In this document: in pieces, positions 5,046 through 6,242 of the stretch
How the letters are laid out: each line of letters opens with the position of its first letter
Numbering within the stretch: the stretch's first letter is position 1
Notes under the pieces: generated by a model
What the model was told of the DNA's origin: nothing
Seen by the model: the letters and a program-made list of their open reading frames with translations, nothing else
Databases searched by the model: none
NCBI GenBank assembly: GCA_902783205.1
Contig: CACZQE010000132.1
Location: 1-6,242 of the forward strand
Reading direction: 5' to 3'
Source of the DNA: an uncultured Lachnospiraceae bacterium
Lineage (GTDB): Bacteria > Bacillota_A > Clostridia > Lachnospirales > Lachnospiraceae
Length of the DNA stretch: 6,242 bases
Program-made: the position numbers and the translations under genes

Positions 5046-6242
5046 TCAAGAATCTCCCGCAGGATCTGATTCACAACGGCAGGATCCGCTTTACCCTTCA
5101 TGGCCCTCATGGTCTGTCCCACGAAGAATCCCATGGCTTTTTTCTTTCCCGCCTTATAATCTTCCACAGACTTGGGATTGTCAGCCACGATCTTTTCGAT
5201 CACTCCCCGCAGGGCGCCTTCGTCGCTGACCGTCTTGAGACCGTGCTCCTCCACATACCGGGCGGGATCCGCATTTTCAAGGAATATTGCTTCAAATACC
5301 TTCCTTGCCGTCTTACGGTTGATTTCGTTTGCCTCGATCATACGGATCAGGCTGACCAGTCTGTCCGGTGAAAATGCTATGTCGGCCGCTTCCATGTTCT
5401 GCTCTTTGAGCAGACGCATGGTGTCACCCATGATCCAGTTAGACACCTCTTTGGGTGATGCCCCCAGGCCGATACAGTCCTCAAAAAGATCTGTGAGTTT
5501 CTTATCGGATGTAATGATATCGATGTCATAGTCCGGCAGACCATACTCCTCACGGTAGCGGGCCTGCTTCTGATCACGGAATTCCGGCTGGGCTTTTCTG
5601 ATCTCATCGAGCCATTCGTCATCGATCACTACGGGTACCAGATCAGGTTCCGGGAAATAGCGGTAGTCCTGGGCGTCCTCCTTGGAACGCATGGGGTAGG
5701 AATAAGCTTTATCATCATCCCATCTCCTGGTTTCCTGGATGACCTGGCCGCCGTCTTCTATCAGGTCGATCTGCCGCTCCATCTCTCCCTCAATAGCTCT
5801 GGAAATGGCACTGAAGGAGTTCAGGTTTTTCATTTCCGTACGGGTTCCGAAGCTTTCCTGGCCAGCCTCACGGACAGAGAGATTGACATCAGCCCTCATG
5901 GAGCCCTCCTGAAGCTTACAGTCAGATGCTCCAAGATACTGGATGATCATGCGGAGTTTCTCCAGGTAGGCAATCACTTCCTCCGCGGACCGCATGTCCG
6001 GCTCGGATACGATTTCAATCAGGGGCACGCCGCTTCGGTTGAAATCCACCAGAGAATTGCCGGTGGCAGGATCATGGATCAGTTTTCCCGCGTCTTCTTC
6101 CATATGGATCTCGTGGATACGGATCTGCTTCTTTCTGCCGTTGGCCTCGATTTCCACATGGCCGTTCCTGCAGATTGGCAGATACAGCTGGGAAATCTGG
6201 TAATTCTGGGGATTATCCGGGTAGAAATAATTCTTACGGTCA
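5042..6242 (-). CDS. gatB: Aspartyl/glutamyl-tRNA amidotransferase subunit B, 5' end outside window
   Basis: 399 residues plus the stop are visible, and the frame stays open to the window edge. The ATG-like start suggested by position 6157 is an internal GTG. GatB is normally about 475-480 residues, so roughly 75-80 N-terminal residues are missing. GatB activates Glu-tRNA-Gln or Asp-tRNA-Asn with ATP so that GatCAB can convert them to the amide forms in bacteria lacking GlnRS and/or AsnRS. Family signatures in order: DRKNYFYPD and NYQISQ at the visible start, IHMEEDAGK, NRSGVPLIEIVSEPD, EGSMRADVNLSVR, GTRTEMKNLNSF, RSKEDAQDYRYFPEPDL, then the YqeY-like tail beginning near GLPDYDIDIITSDK, ending in REILD. 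The YqeY-like tail is thought to contact the tRNA elbow. gatC and gatA would be expected just upstream, off the right edge. No broken frame is seen. Confidence 0.97.
   Translation of the reverse strand, partial: DRKNYFYPDNPQNYQISQLYLPICRNGHVEIEANGRKKQIRIHEIHMEEDAGKLIHDPATGNSLVDFNRSGVPLIEIVSEPDMRSAEEVIAYLEKLRMIIQYLGASDCKLQEGSMRADVNLSVREAGQESFGTRTEMKNLNSFSAISRAIEGEMERQIDLIEDGGQVIQETRRWDDDKAYSYPMRSKEDAQDYRYFPEPDLVPVVIDDEWLDEIRKAQPEFRDQKQARYREEYGLPDYDIDIITSDKKLTDLFEDCIGLGASPKEVSNWIMGDTMRLLKEQNMEAADIAFSPDRLVSLIRMIEANEINRKTARKVFEAIFLENADPARYVEEHGLKTVSDEGALRGVIEKIVADNPKSVEDYKAGKKKAMGFFVGQTMRAMKGKADPAVVNQILREILD

Overview
The window looks like chromosomal DNA of a low-to-mid GC anaerobic Firmicute, most likely Clostridia and plausibly Lachnospiraceae. 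The grounds are a T-box riboswitch with a sigma-A-type promoter, a GatB amidotransferase, AAGGAG-type ribosome binding sites, a clostridial-looking threonyl-tRNA synthetase, and the start of a bacterial microcompartment gene. The genus cannot be fixed from this sequence. Every gene reads on the minus strand, so the order of transcription runs from the right edge to the left edge.

Right to left: (1) the 3' part of gatB (Asp/Glu-tRNA amidotransferase subunit B), cut by the window edge. (2) A very strong promoter whose -35 box overlaps the gatB stop codon, followed by a compact, complete T-box leader of about 240 nt. Its specifier reads ACC (threonine), and it carries an antiterminator and a competing intrinsic terminator. 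(3) A 699-residue membrane-anchored phosphoglycerol transferase/sulfatase-fold enzyme of the lipoteichoic acid synthase (LtaS/MdoB) family. (4) An 80-nt gap holding two GC-rich hairpins with identical stems. (5) thrS, encoding a full-length, somewhat divergent threonyl-tRNA synthetase. (6) A 240-nt AT-rich gap with an extended -10 promoter and a 12-bp palindrome. (7) The first 92 codons of an EutS/PduU-type microcompartment shell protein, cut by the left edge.

The most notable point is the regulatory layout. The threonine-type T-box does not sit directly in front of thrS but in front of an envelope-polymer gene, with thrS second. Uncharged tRNA-Thr should therefore switch on the LtaS-like enzyme and the synthetase together, unless thrS has an internal promoter that I could not identify. 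I see no mobile element, CRISPR array, tRNA or rRNA. I do not see a wholly new system; the points worth checking are the T-box/ltaS-like/thrS operon, the twin hairpins between its genes, and the unusual ThrRS catalytic motifs.
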